Shown: positions 54,390 to 63,348 of the stretch, piece by piece
How the letters are laid out: every line of letters begins with the position of its first letter
How positions within the stretch are numbered: position 1 is the stretch's first letter
Origin: Salipiger sp. IMCC34102
Lineage (GTDB): Bacteria > Pseudomonadota > Alphaproteobacteria > Rhodobacterales > Rhodobacteraceae
Assembly: GCF_004145405.1 (NCBI RefSeq)
Contig: NZ_SELQ01000001.1
Span: 744,001 to 808,000, forward strand
Direction of reading: 5' to 3'
Length of the DNA stretch: 64,000 bases
Program-made: the position numbers and the translations under genes
Notes under the pieces: model-generated
What the model was told of the DNA's origin: nothing
Database searches by the model: none
What the model saw: only the letters and a program-made list of their open reading frames with translations

Positions 54390-56974
54390 TCGACGACCCC
54401 TTCGCCGCCTATTCCGGCACGAACCGCCCCAAGCCCGAGGGTATCTATCCTCCGACCGAGGAGATGCTGTCCGAACCCGTCGACCCGCAGTGGAAGGCCG
54501 CCTGCGAGGACCGGCTGAGGAAAGCCTGGATCGCGCCGAAGGGGCTGGCCTATTTCACGGCCGTGAACAACGACAAGATCGGCGCATGGTATTCGCTGAC
54601 CGCACTCTTCTTCATGCTGATGGCGGGGGTGCTGGCGCTCTTGATGCGGGTGCAGCTGGCGGTGCCGGACAACACCTTCCTGGATGCCGACCGCTACAAC
54701 CAGTTCTTCACGATGCACGGCTCGGCGATGATGTTCCTCTTCGCCGTCCCGATGTTCGAGGCGATTTCGATCCTCGTGCTGCCCGCGTTCCTGGGCGCGC
54801 GCGACATGCCCTTTCCGCGGCTGTCGGCCTACGGGTTCTGGTGCTTCGTGATCGGTGGCATCTTCGTGATGGGATCGATCCTGTTCGACGCGGCGCCCAC
54901 GTCGGGCTGGTTCATGTATCCGCCGCTGTCGACCGAGGCGGAGGGCATCGGCACCGACATCTGGCTGCTGGGCCTGGCGTTCATCGAGGTCGCCTCCATC
55001 GCCGCGGCGGTGGAGCTGATCGTGGGCGTTCTGAAGTGCCGCCCGCCGGGGATGCGCGTGAACCTGATGCCGCTTTACGCGTGGTACGTGCTCGTCGTGG
55101 GGGGCATGATCCTGTTCGCCTTCCCGCCGCTGATCGCGGGGGATTTCCTGTTCGAGCTGCAGCGCGGCTTCGACTGGCCGTTTTTCGACCCGACCCGGGG
55201 CGGCGATCCGATGCTGTGGCAGCACCTGTTCTGGATCTTCGGCCACCCGGAGGTCTACATCATCTTCCTGCCCTCCATCGCCATCGCCGCGATGGTGATC
55301 CCGACCGTCGCGCAGCGGCCCATCGTGGGCTATTCCTGGATCGTCCTCTCGGCGGTCGGCGTAGGCTTCCTGTCGTTCGGCCTGTGGGTGCACCACATGT
55401 TCACGACCGGGTTGCCCAATATCTCTCTGGGGTTCTTTTCGGCCGCGTCGGAGGCGGTGGTGATCCCCACCGGCATCCAGATCTTCGTCTTCGCGGCGAC
55501 GCTGATGGTGGGCAAGGTCCAGAAATCCCTGCCGATGCTGTGGATCTCCGGAGCGCTCGCGATCTTCGTGCTGGGCGGGCTGACCGGGGTGATGCTGGCG
55601 ATCGCGCCGTTCAACTGGGCGGTGCACGATACCTATTTCATCGTGGCGCACCTGCATTACACGCTTTTCGGTGGCATGATCTTCCCGGTCATCGCGGGGA
55701 TCTATTACTTCTACCCGTTCTTCCGGAAGGGAAAGATGATGTCGAAGACGCTGGGACGCTGGTCGTTCTGGCTGATCTTCGTGGGCTTCAACGCGGCTTT
55801 CCTGCCGATGCACTACACCGGGCTGATCGGAATGCCGCGCCGGGTCTATACATATGGCGAGAACGTCGGCTGGGGCTGGCTGAACATGCTGTCCACCGCG
55901 GCCAGTTTCGTGATCGCGGCGGGCTTCCTCGTCTTCGTCTGGGACCTTTTGCGCCCCAAGCGCGATTTCGAGATAGAGAAGCGCAATCCCTGGAACGCCG
56001 GCACGCTGGAATGGTCGCACAATGTCCCCGAGGAGCAATGGGGTGTGCGTTCGATCCCGCACGTCACCTCGCGCTATCCGCTCTGGGACCAGCCGCGGCT
56101 GGTCGAGCGCATGGATGCCGGGCGCTACTACCTGGCCGACACGGAGTTCGGCTACCGCGAGACGCTGATCACCTCGGTGCTGGATGGACAGCCGATGCAC
56201 GTGCAGCGCGTGACGGGGCCGGCCTACGTGACGTTGCTGGCGGCCGCCTTCACTGGCGGTGCCTTCATTTTCCCCACCTTCGGCTGGTACGCCCCCGCGA
56301 TCGTCAGCGGAGCCTTCGCCATCGTCTGCGTGCTCTATTGGCTCTGGACGGCCACGGCGCAGATCCCCGAGAAACCGACCAGCGACGTGGGCCTGGGCCT
56401 GCGCTTGCCGCGCTATGCGTCGGGCCCGGATGCGCCGGGGTGGTGGGCGGTCTGGATCACCATGCTGGGCGATGCCACCGCCTTCGCCAGCCTGATCTTC
56501 GGCTTCTTCTTCTACTGGACGGCGAACGAGGCCTTCCCTCCGCCGCTCGCGGAGCACGCCGACGGCGCGCTCGTGGCTGCCGCCGCGGTGCTGGTCTCCC
56601 TGTCCTGGGGCGCGACCCGCGGGGCGCGCTGGCTGAACCGTCATGACCACGTGCCCGCGGCGCAGGCGGCCCTGCTCGTGGCCTGCCTGTCGAGCGCCCT
56701 GTGCATCGCAAGCGCCTACGGGGCCGTGGCGGACCTGCGGCCCACCGCGCATGTCTATCCCGCGCTCATTTGTGCGATGGCGGTCTGGCTGATCGGGCAC
56801 CTTGGCCTGGGTCTGATCGGGCAGGGATATTGCCTTGCGCGCAGCCTGGCGAAACGGCTGACGCCGATCTTCGATGCGGACCTGGCGAACGTCACGCTGC
56901 TGTGGCACTTCATCACGTTGCAGGCGCTCATCACCTGTGTGGTCATCGGGCTGCTGCCGGGGTGGATGACATGA
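54386..56974 (+). CDS. Cytochrome c oxidase subunits I and III, fused
   Basis: An 862-residue fusion: residues about 60-525 are subunit I and about 605-860 a subunit III-like domain. Haem and copper ligands are intact: H111, H287-P-E289-V-Y291 (CuB histidine, Glu and cross-link Tyr), H336/H337, H422/H424 and R485/R486. The D-channel entry D140 is present. However, the segment PTGIQIFVF places Gln365 where A1-type oxidases have the K-channel lysine (PTGIKVF), and positions aligned with the two D-channel asparagines are I129 and S147. It reduces O2 using electrons from subunit II; proton pumping is uncertain. Confidence 0.9.
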   Translation: MIDDPFAAYSGTNRPKPEGIYPPTEEMLSEPVDPQWKAACEDRLRKAWIAPKGLAYFTAVNNDKIGAWYSLTALFFMLMAGVLALLMRVQLAVPDNTFLDADRYNQFFTMHGSAMMFLFAVPMFEAISILVLPAFLGARDMPFPRLSAYGFWCFVIGGIFVMGSILFDAAPTSGWFMYPPLSTEAEGIGTDIWLLGLAFIEVASIAAAVELIVGVLKCRPPGMRVNLMPLYAWYVLVVGGMILFAFPPLIAGDFLFELQRGFDWPFFDPTRGGDPMLWQHLFWIFGHPEVYIIFLPSIAIAAMVIPTVAQRPIVGYSWIVLSAVGVGFLSFGLWVHHMFTTGLPNISLGFFSAASEAVVIPTGIQIFVFAATLMVGKVQKSLPMLWISGALAIFVLGGLTGVMLAIAPFNWAVHDTYFIVAHLHYTLFGGMIFPVIAGIYYFYPFFRKGKMMSKTLGRWSFWLIFVGFNAAFLPMHYTGLIGMPRRVYTYGENVGWGWLNMLSTAASFVIAAGFLVFVWDLLRPKRDFEIEKRNPWNAGTLEWSHNVPEEQWGVRSIPHVTSRYPLWDQPRLVERMDAGRYYLADTEFGYRETLITSVLDGQPMHVQRVTGPAYVTLLAAAFTGGAFIFPTFGWYAPAIVSGAFAIVCVLYWLWTATAQIPEKPTSDVGLGLRLPRYASGPDAPGWWAVWITMLGDATAFASLIFGFFFYWTANEAFPPPLAEHADGALVAAAAVLVSLSWGATRGARWLNRHDHVPAAQAALLVACLSSALCIASAYGAVADLRPTAHVYPALICAMAVWLIGHLGLGLIGQGYCLARSLAKRLTPIFDADLANVTLLWHFITLQALITCVVIGLLPGWMT

Positions 56975-57375
56975 GTGAGAACGAGCTGAACCACGATGAA
57001 TTCGGCACCGGCGTCGGCACGCTGATGTGGATCACCCTCGCGCCCTGGATCTGGGCGTTCCATTTCACGATCTGCTACGGGTTGACGGCGATCCTGTGCG
57101 AAAAGGCGATCCCCGACGGCGACGTGGGCACCCTGAGGCTGGTGCTTGTCGCGGTGACCGTGATCGCCTTGGCGGGCATCGCCGCGGCGGGCCTGTCGGG
57201 CTGGCGCAACTGGACCGAGGGCGGATTACTGGACAAGCGGGGGGAGACGGGCCTTGGCGATCTGGCCAGCCGCAACCGGTTCCTGGGCCAGGTCTCGGTC
57301 TTCCTGGCGGTCGTCTCCTTCATCGGGGTGGTCTTCGTGATCCTGCCAATCCTGATGTTCGGGTCCTGCCGATGA
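56971..57375 (+). CDS. Small membrane protein of the oxidase operon
   Basis: A 134-residue protein with three hydrophobic segments, beginning near WITLAPWIWAFHFTICYGL, VLVAVTVIALAGIAAAGL and VFLAVVSFIGVVFVILPIL. ATG 56971 overlaps the oxidase stop and its own stop overlaps the CtaG-type gene, so it is translated with the complex. I do not recognise a named family with certainty. It could be a small structural (subunit IV-like) component or an assembly protein. Confidence 0.75.
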   Translation: MSENELNHDEFGTGVGTLMWITLAPWIWAFHFTICYGLTAILCEKAIPDGDVGTLRLVLVAVTVIALAGIAAAGLSGWRNWTEGGLLDKRGETGLGDLASRNRFLGQVSVFLAVVSFIGVVFVILPILMFGSCR

Positions 57376-57935
57376 GGGGCCTGGGACTTCTGGGCGTGGC
57401 GGTGGCGCTGTCGCTCTGGACCTGGCCGTGGGACGCCTGGCTTGGCCCCTTCGGCGCGCACATGGTCCGCCACATGGGGCTGGTCGCCGTGGTGGCGCCC
57501 TTGTTCGTGCTGGGGTTCCCGCGGTTGGGTGCGCTCTTCGCGATCTCTCCAGTCGCGGCGGCGGTGCTTGAGTTCGTCGTGGTCTGGGGCTTCCATCTGC
57601 CCGCGCTGCACGAGGGGGCTGCCTTCAATCCGCCGGTCTTCGTCCTCGAACAGGGGGTGTTCCTGGCCGTTGGCCTGTGGGTCTGGGCCGGGTGCCTGCG
57701 GACCGGTGGACTTGCCGGGGCGGGGGGGCTGTTGCTGACTTCGATGCACATGACGTTGCTGGGCGCGCTGCTGACACTGGCGCCGCGCGTGCTTTATGCC
57801 CCCGGCTGCGTGGGATCGCTGGCAGAGCAGCAGCTGGGCGGCATGTTGATGCTGGCCATCGGGACGCCGATCTACCTGGTCGCGGGATTGTGGCTGACGG
57901 GCCGCGCGTTGACCCTCAAGGACGAGCCTGCATGA
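57372..57935 (+). CDS. CtaG-type (caa3_CtaG) cytochrome c oxidase assembly protein
   Basis: A 187-residue polytopic membrane protein with about five helices. The HMVRHMGLVAVVAPLFVLG segment and the later SMHMTLLGALLTLAPRVLY supply the conserved histidines and methionines of the Bacillus-type CtaG family (distinct from Cox11). Such proteins are needed for caa3 assembly, probably in CuB insertion. It is shorter than typical relatives. It is flanked by overlapping oxidase-operon genes. Confidence 0.82.
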   Translation: MRGLGLLGVAVALSLWTWPWDAWLGPFGAHMVRHMGLVAVVAPLFVLGFPRLGALFAISPVAAAVLEFVVVWGFHLPALHEGAAFNPPVFVLEQGVFLAVGLWVWAGCLRTGGLAGAGGLLLTSMHMTLLGALLTLAPRVLYAPGCVGSLAEQQLGGMLMLAIGTPIYLVAGLWLTGRALTLKDEPA

Positions 57936-58993
57936 AACGCGTGATCCAGACCCTTGCGGTTCTCGCCGCCGTCGCGGCACTTGCCGGGGCCGCCGTCGTC
58001 CTCGGAGGGCTTTACAACGTCTCGGCCCGGGCGGGGCATTGGCCGGGCGTGCCGTTCGTGCTGCACACGACCTACGAGCAGTCCGTCGACCTGCGCGCAC
58101 CGTCCGAGGCGGAAGTGCCCGACCTGAAGGCCCCCGGCATGGTCGCCCTCGGGGCAAAGCACTTCGACGAAAGTTGTCGGATGTGCCATGCCGCCCCGGG
58201 GCTGGAGCGCTGGGCGATCCCGCAGGTGATGGTGCCGGAACCGCCTCATATCACCCGCGCCGTCGCGGGCTGGACCGCCGCCGAACTGCATTGGATCGTC
58301 GACGAGGGCGTGAAGATGTCGGGCATGCCGCATTGGCCAGCCGCCCGGATCGACGACGTCTGGCCGGTCGTGGCCTTCCTGCGCCAGGTCGAGGAGATGT
58401 CGGCCACGGACTACGCGGATCTGACCCGCCAGCCTGCCCGGCCCGAAGGCGCCCCCGACGCGCTTCCCTATTGCGCGACGTGCCACGGCATCACGGGACG
58501 CAGCGACAATCCGCAGATCCCACGGCTGGACATCCAGGACCGGGACTACCTCGAACAGGCGTTGCGGGCCTATGCGGACGGCAGTCGTGACAGCGGCATC
58601 ATGCATGTCGCCGCGACGCGCGTGCCGCGGGCGCAACTGGCCGACCTCGCGGCCTGGTTCGCGGACCAGCCGGTCGACACCGCCCCCGCCGCGCCGGTGC
58701 TGGACGAGGGCCTGGCAGAGGACGGGGCGGTACTGGCACGGGCCGGCACGACCGAGATCCCCGCCTGCGTGGCCTGCCACGGGCCCGGGGTCGCGCGGAA
58801 GGACGAGACCTTTCCCCGCCTCGCCGGCCAGTCGCAGATCTACCTTGCCCAGCAGCTACGTCTATGGCGCGACGGTGTCCGAGGTGACGGCCGGCAGTCC
58901 GATCTGATGGTCAAGGCGGCCGAGGATCTGACCGACGACGATATCGCGGCCCTCGCGGCCTGGTACGCCAGCCTGCCGGCCGAGGCGCGGTAG
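57932..58993 (+). CDS. Membrane-anchored three-haem cytochrome c
   Basis: A 353-residue protein with an N-terminal anchor or signal (VIQTLAVLAAVAALAGAAVVLG) and three CxxCH sites: C82-H86, C181-H185 and C279-H283. The last two lie in a tandem cytochrome c4/class I-like pair and the first is in a separate domain. It probably donates electrons to the linked oxidase, perhaps from a bc1 complex or a periplasmic dehydrogenase. It is the last gene of the operon, coupled to the CtaG-type gene by ATGA. Confidence 0.88.
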   Translation: MKRVIQTLAVLAAVAALAGAAVVLGGLYNVSARAGHWPGVPFVLHTTYEQSVDLRAPSEAEVPDLKAPGMVALGAKHFDESCRMCHAAPGLERWAIPQVMVPEPPHITRAVAGWTAAELHWIVDEGVKMSGMPHWPAARIDDVWPVVAFLRQVEEMSATDYADLTRQPARPEGAPDALPYCATCHGITGRSDNPQIPRLDIQDRDYLEQALRAYADGSRDSGIMHVAATRVPRAQLADLAAWFADQPVDTAPAAPVLDEGLAEDGAVLARAGTTEIPACVACHGPGVARKDETFPRLAGQSQIYLAQQLRLWRDGVRGDGRQSDLMVKAAEDLTDDDIAALAAWYASLPAEAR

Positions 58994-59108
58994 AGATCCG
59001 GTCGTGATTCCTCGTGCCGCATCGCACGCGGCAGGGACGGCCGGGCCCGTCATCGCAGCCGAAGTTTTCGGTCACGACCGCCGTTGCCCCGGGCACGGTC
59101 TCATGCTC

Positions 59109-59122
59109 TGTTAGCGCCCACA
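59109..59122. promoter_or_regulatory. Candidate LacI-type operator upstream of xylB
   Basis: TGTTAGCGCCCACA is an imperfect 14-bp palindrome (5 of 7 pairs) with a central GCGC, 20 bases before the xylB ATG. It differs from the linked xylA-region operator. It could bind a LacI-family protein and bring this distant gene under pentose control. Confidence 0.4.
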
Positions 59123-59142
59123 ACCGGACGGGGAACTTCTGA

Positions 59143-60588
59143 ATGAGTTATCTTGGCATCGACCTTGGCACCTCCGGGGTGCGCGCCTTGCTGGTGGACG
59201 AGGACGGGGCGCCGCTCGCCTCGGTCACGCGGCCCTGCGCGGTTTCGACCCCGCACCCCGGCTGGTCCGAACAGGACCCTGCCGAATGGACCGACGCGCT
59301 GGAGCAGGCCATCGGGGAGTTGCGGGATACCGCCCCCACCTTCGCCGACCTCAAGGGGATCGGTGTCGCGGGGCACATGCATGGCGCGACATTGCTGGAT
59401 GCCGAGGACCGCGTGCTGCGCCCCTGTATCCTGTGGAACGACACGCGCAGCCACGCGCAAGCAGCGAAACTGGACGGCACTGCGGATGTCCGAGAACTGT
59501 CGGGTAACATCGTCTTTCCGGGGTTCACCGCGCCAAAGCTGCTTTGGGTGCGCGACAACGAGCCCGAGGTCTTCCAGCGGGTCGCGAAGGTGCTTCTGCC
59601 CGCCGCCTACCTCAATCACTACCTGACCGGCACCCACGTCGCCGACATGTCCGACAGCGCCGGGACCTCCTGGCTGGACGTGGGCGCGCGCGCCTGGTCG
59701 GATCGCCTGCTGGAGGCCGGCGACATGCGGCCCGGGCAGATGCCGCGCCTCGTCGAAGGCTCTGCACCCGCAGGCCAGTTGCGTGCGGATCTTGCGGAAA
59801 AATGGGGCGTCGGCACGGTCGTGGTGGCGGGCGGCGCGGGCGACAACGCCGCGGCGGCCTGCGGGATCGGAGCGATGGCCGAAGGGCAGGGGTTCGTCTC
59901 GCTCGGGACTTCGGGCGTGGTGCTGGTGGCGCGGGACGGCTACGCCCCCGATCCGGAAAGCGCCGTGCACACCTTCTGCCACGCTGTGCCGGGCCAGTGG
60001 TACCAGATGGGCGTGATGCTCTCGGCCACGGACGCGCTGAACTGGCTGGCGCGGATCACCGGCGCCACGCCTGCGCAACTGACCGCAGAGGTGGACGGAA
60101 TGCGCGCACCGGGGTCCGTCCGTTTCCTTCCGTATCTCTCGGGCGAGCGGACACCGCACAACGACGCGGATATCCGTGGGAGCTTCACCGGGCTTTCGAC
60201 CGCGACCACGCGGGCCGATTTGACCCGCGCCGTGCTGGAAGGCGTGGCCTTCGGCTTGCGCGACAGCCTGGAGGCCCTGCGTTCGACCGGGGCCGCCCCC
60301 GAAGCGCTGCTGGCGATCGGCGGCGGTGCGGCGTCGCGCCTGTGGTTGCGGATCATCGCGACCGCCTTCGATCTGCCCCTTCAACTGCCCGCGGGGGCCG
60401 AGTTCGGTGCCGCACTGGGCGCCGCCCGGCTGGGCCTGACCGCCGCGACGGGCCGGGCCCCGGAAGAGGTCATGACAGCGCCCGCGGTCGCCGAGACGAT
60501 TCATCCCGACCAGGACCTGGTTGCAGCCTTCGATGCGGCCTACGCCGACTTCCGGGCGGCCTACCAGGGGATTCGGGCCGTCCAGTAA
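59143..60588 (+). CDS. xylB: Xylulokinase
   Basis: A 481-residue FGGY-family kinase. N-terminal SYLGIDLGTSGVRALLVDEDG is the phosphate-binding motif. GVAGHMHGATLLDAEDRVLRPCILWNDTR is the xylulose-binding region typical of XylB. VVAGGAGDNAAAACG and the C-terminal ALLAIGGGAASRLWLRIIA are FGGY signatures. It phosphorylates D-xylulose to xylulose-5-P. GGGGAA precedes ATG 59143. Unlike in many relatives it is not adjacent to xylA and stands as a single gene. Confidence 0.92.
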   Translation: MSYLGIDLGTSGVRALLVDEDGAPLASVTRPCAVSTPHPGWSEQDPAEWTDALEQAIGELRDTAPTFADLKGIGVAGHMHGATLLDAEDRVLRPCILWNDTRSHAQAAKLDGTADVRELSGNIVFPGFTAPKLLWVRDNEPEVFQRVAKVLLPAAYLNHYLTGTHVADMSDSAGTSWLDVGARAWSDRLLEAGDMRPGQMPRLVEGSAPAGQLRADLAEKWGVGTVVVAGGAGDNAAAACGIGAMAEGQGFVSLGTSGVVLVARDGYAPDPESAVHTFCHAVPGQWYQMGVMLSATDALNWLARITGATPAQLTAEVDGMRAPGSVRFLPYLSGERTPHNDADIRGSFTGLSTATTRADLTRAVLEGVAFGLRDSLEALRSTGAAPEALLAIGGGAASRLWLRIIATAFDLPLQLPAGAEFGAALGAARLGLTAATGRAPEEVMTAPAVAETIHPDQDLVAAFDAAYADFRAAYQGIRAVQ

Positions 60589-60653
60589 CTCGAGGCCAAG
60601 CTCACGGCGACCGCCGCGAGGCTGTGCGATAGGGCACCGACCTGTCGGCGCGA

Positions 60654-61883
60654 TCAGCGCAGGGCGGAGAGGCTTGCCCGGTCGGGCCAGCATGTGGCGG
60701 GACGTCCGACCGACTCCTGCCAGGTGCCGAGGCTCCGGCGGGTGCGGAAACCGGCGAGCCCGTCCGCGCCGCCGGTGTCGAGACCCATGGCCTGCAGGCG
60801 GGTTTGCATGATCGCCACGTCGCCGCGCGTCAACGCATCCTGCGGCGCCCAGCGACCCGTGAATGGCCCCACGCCATAGGCGATCCTGTCGCCGACGTGT
60901 CCCACGAAAAGCGCGTAGAGGTCGCTTTCGTTATACTCTTTGAGCACGTAGAAATTCGGGGTCACGAGGAAGGCCGGCCCACCCCGCCCCGCGGGCAACA
61001 TCAGCGAGGCCGGCAACCCGCGTTCGGCCTCGGGGAAGGGGCGTCCGCTGACGCGGGTGATGCCCAGCGCCTCCCACTCGGCGATGGGGCGGGCCTGGTC
61101 TGGGCCTTCCAGCGTGCAGGAGATGGCCGCGGGCAATGTGATTTCGAACCCCCAGTCACGGCCGGCCTGCCAGCCGTGCCGCGCGAGGTAAGTCCCGATC
61201 GAGGCGATGGTGTCCGCCTCCGACCCCCAGATGTCCGCGCGCCCGTCCCCGTTGCCGTCGGCGGCATGGGCAAGGAAGCTCGACGGCATGAACTGCGGTT
61301 GACCCAGCGCGCCGGCCCAGCTGCTGCGCATGGCGCGGGGGCCGACGTGACCGGCCTCGACGATGCGCAGGGCGGCAACCAGCTCTTGCGTGAAATAGTC
61401 GGATCGGCGGCCCATGAACGCCTTGGTGCCGAGCACGCGCATCGCGTCATGCGGGATCGCGGCGCGGCCGTAGGCGCTTTCGCGGCCCCAGATTGCAAGA
61501 ATGATATGGGCAGGCACGCCCGTGGCCCGTCCCGTCGCGGCAAGGGCCGCGGCGTGGCGCTGTGCTATCTGGCGTCCGGTCCCGGCGGCCCCTGCGACCG
61601 TATTGGCCGCGAAATAGCGCGCGGGTGCGCGGAACTCGGCCTGCCGCGGGATGCCTTGCGGCGCCGCCGTCGTGCCCGGCGGAACGAGATCCGGCAAATC
61701 CCAGTCGAGCGCGACCCCCCCGACCGCCGCGTCGAAGGTGCCGCGCGCCACGCCTGCTCGCTGGGCCAGCGGCCAGAGCGTCTCCTGTTTCCAGCGATCG
61801 AATTGCACCTGCACCTGCGCCCGGTCCTGGGCGAGGGCCGGGCCTGCGAGGCAAAAGAGAAGGGCAATCAGGCGTATCAGCAT
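60654..61883 (-). CDS. Lytic murein transglycosylase, MltB family
   Basis: A 409-residue secreted protein. The signal peptide MLIRLIALLFCLAGPALA is followed by an SLT-type catalytic domain with the family glutamate in AIWGRESAYG and the MltB motifs SSWAGALGQPQFMPSSFL and DIWGSEADTIASIGTYLARHGW. A C-terminal peptidoglycan-binding domain (VAIMQTRLQAMGLDTGGADGLAG) ends the protein. It cleaves the MurNAc-GlcNAc bond with formation of 1,6-anhydroMurNAc. It is convergent with xylB, which lies 65 bases away. Confidence 0.93.
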   Translation of the reverse strand: MLIRLIALLFCLAGPALAQDRAQVQVQFDRWKQETLWPLAQRAGVARGTFDAAVGGVALDWDLPDLVPPGTTAAPQGIPRQAEFRAPARYFAANTVAGAAGTGRQIAQRHAAALAATGRATGVPAHIILAIWGRESAYGRAAIPHDAMRVLGTKAFMGRRSDYFTQELVAALRIVEAGHVGPRAMRSSWAGALGQPQFMPSSFLAHAADGNGDGRADIWGSEADTIASIGTYLARHGWQAGRDWGFEITLPAAISCTLEGPDQARPIAEWEALGITRVSGRPFPEAERGLPASLMLPAGRGGPAFLVTPNFYVLKEYNESDLYALFVGHVGDRIAYGVGPFTGRWAPQDALTRGDVAIMQTRLQAMGLDTGGADGLAGFRTRRSLGTWQESVGRPATCWPDRASLSALR

Positions 61884-62175
61884 GGCCCCACCTTACCTGC
61901 AGGGGCTTTCGGCGCCAGCCGCCTTCGTTTCGTCGGCAACGCCCCGCGCGAAATGCCCCATTGGTGCCGCTGCCTTGTCGTCGGGGATTCGACCGTTCTT
62001 CGGTTCCCATCTTCGCGGCCTAAGGCAAGGCGGCATTCAGATCTGACGTAATGTGCTGCTGCGCTTCCACGGGAAATCCATGGCCGCGTTTCTTCGATCG
62101 ACAAGGGCGCGCGTGCCAATTTAGGGAAAATTTACAAGTTTGGACTTTTTTCATAGGTGAGAATGGTTTCCCGTG
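61884..62175. other. Spacer upstream of the BLUF gene
   Basis: This 292-base divergent spacer shows no credible gene. Its right part (62115-62160) is AT-rich, with GGGAAAATTTACAAG and a TTTTTT run, and probably holds the BLUF promoter. Confidence 0.4.
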
Positions 62176-62616
62176 ATGGTCGCAATGCTTCATTTTTGGC
62201 TCTATCTTTCGAAAGCAAGGGTCGATCCGCGTTCGGTGGACGACGCGCGAATCTACCTGGAAGCACGTGACAACAACGCCGCTCATGCGATCACCGGCTA
62301 CCTGCACCGGGAGGACGGCTGTTACGTGCAATATGTCGAAGGGCCGAAGACCGCGCTCGATCGGCTGAGACGTGGGATTGTCCGGGACTGGCGACACGAC
62401 GATCTACGTGTCCTATCCGAAGGCCTGATCCCGGTCCGGCGATTCTCCGGCTGGGACATGGCCTTCACGATCGAGGAGACGACCTCCTTCCGGAGATACC
62501 AGGCCCGACGTGGTGTCGAGTTGGACATCGCGAACGCCTCCAAGGCCGAGATCCTGAGGTTCATGACCGAGATGATCGCGACCGGGCAGGCCCGCTCGGT
62601 CGCCGAGGCGGCATGA
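62176..62616 (+). CDS. Stand-alone BLUF-domain blue-light photoreceptor
   Basis: A 146-residue protein that is essentially a single BLUF domain plus a C-terminal helix of about 40 residues. Counting from ATG 62176, Y10, N34, Q52, W93 and M95 have exactly the spacing of AppA Tyr21, Asn45, Gln63, Trp104 and Met106, so the flavin hydrogen-bond switch is intact. Other motifs are AITGYLHREDGCYVQYVEG and IVRDWRHDDLRVL. GTG 62173 and ATG 62185 are alternative starts; no strong ribosome-binding site decides. It has no output domain and must signal through a partner. Confidence 0.92.
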   Translation: MVAMLHFWLYLSKARVDPRSVDDARIYLEARDNNAAHAITGYLHREDGCYVQYVEGPKTALDRLRRGIVRDWRHDDLRVLSEGLIPVRRFSGWDMAFTIEETTSFRRYQARRGVELDIANASKAEILRFMTEMIATGQARSVAEAA

Positions 62617-62758
62617 GCGAATACCCCGGGCGGCCTTGTGAAGAATCGACGGGTCGAGGGCAGGCGGTCTAGCCAGCCGTCGAGAAATTGGCCGATAGAA
62701 AGACACCACAGCACGCTTGCAGTCGTGCGGTCGGAGCGCCGATCAAATGAGGGGAATT

Positions 62759-62834
<76 letters not shown>

Positions 62835-62903
62835 GTGACGCGCTGTCTATGCAGCCCCCGCGGCGAGATCAAGGGACAAAATCACGCCGCGGGATGGGTT
62901 TTT

Positions 62904-63230
62904 TCAGTCTTCGTCAGACTTCGAGACGTCGGCGATCTCGTCGAGGCTGACCGTGTCCTCGTCGTCGTCGTCTTCTAGCACGTCATCGCCCAGATCGACG
63001 TCCTCTTCGTCGGCGTCGTCCTCGAGCACCAGATCGTCCTCCTCCTCGGAAGCCTTGGCCTTCTTGCTTTGCGCATCCTCGGCGTCCGCGACCATCGTGC
63101 GGGTCTTGGAGGTGTCGACGGTGACCACGTTGCCCGTGTAGGGGCTGACGATGGGGTCCTTGTTGAGATCGTAGAATCGCTTGCCCGTCTCGGGGCACAG
63201 GCGTTTGGTGCCCCATTCTTCTTTCGGCAT
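62904..63230 (-). CDS. FYDLN acid family protein (TIGR02300)
   Basis: A 108-residue protein with the diagnostic N terminus EEWGTKRLCPETGKRFYDLN and a second half that is almost entirely aspartate and glutamate. It is a conserved alphaproteobacterial family of unknown function. The acidic tail suggests a disordered partner of a basic protein or nucleic-acid-binding complex. AAGGGG precedes the start. It lies next to the tRNA-Ala gene and divergent from the YgjP-type peptidase gene. Confidence 0.93.
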   Translation of the reverse strand: MPKEEWGTKRLCPETGKRFYDLNKDPIVSPYTGNVVTVDTSKTRTMVADAEDAQSKKAKASEEEDDLVLEDDADEEDVDLGDDVLEDDDDEDTVSLDEIADVSKSDED

Positions 63231-63348
63231 GAAAATCCCCTTTTCATCTGGCGGTCAGGTGGCCTTGCGGCAATCGGTGGTCCCCTGCCATAAGGGCGGG
63301 ACCGTGTCGAGAGCCGCCTTGGCCCCCGGTCTCAGTCAAAGGTTGGAT

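Noticed and set aside
54368-56908. Open frame of 846 codons on the minus strand
   Set aside because: It is antisense to the oxidase I-III gene and is low-complexity Arg/His/Gln/Glu-rich with no domain.
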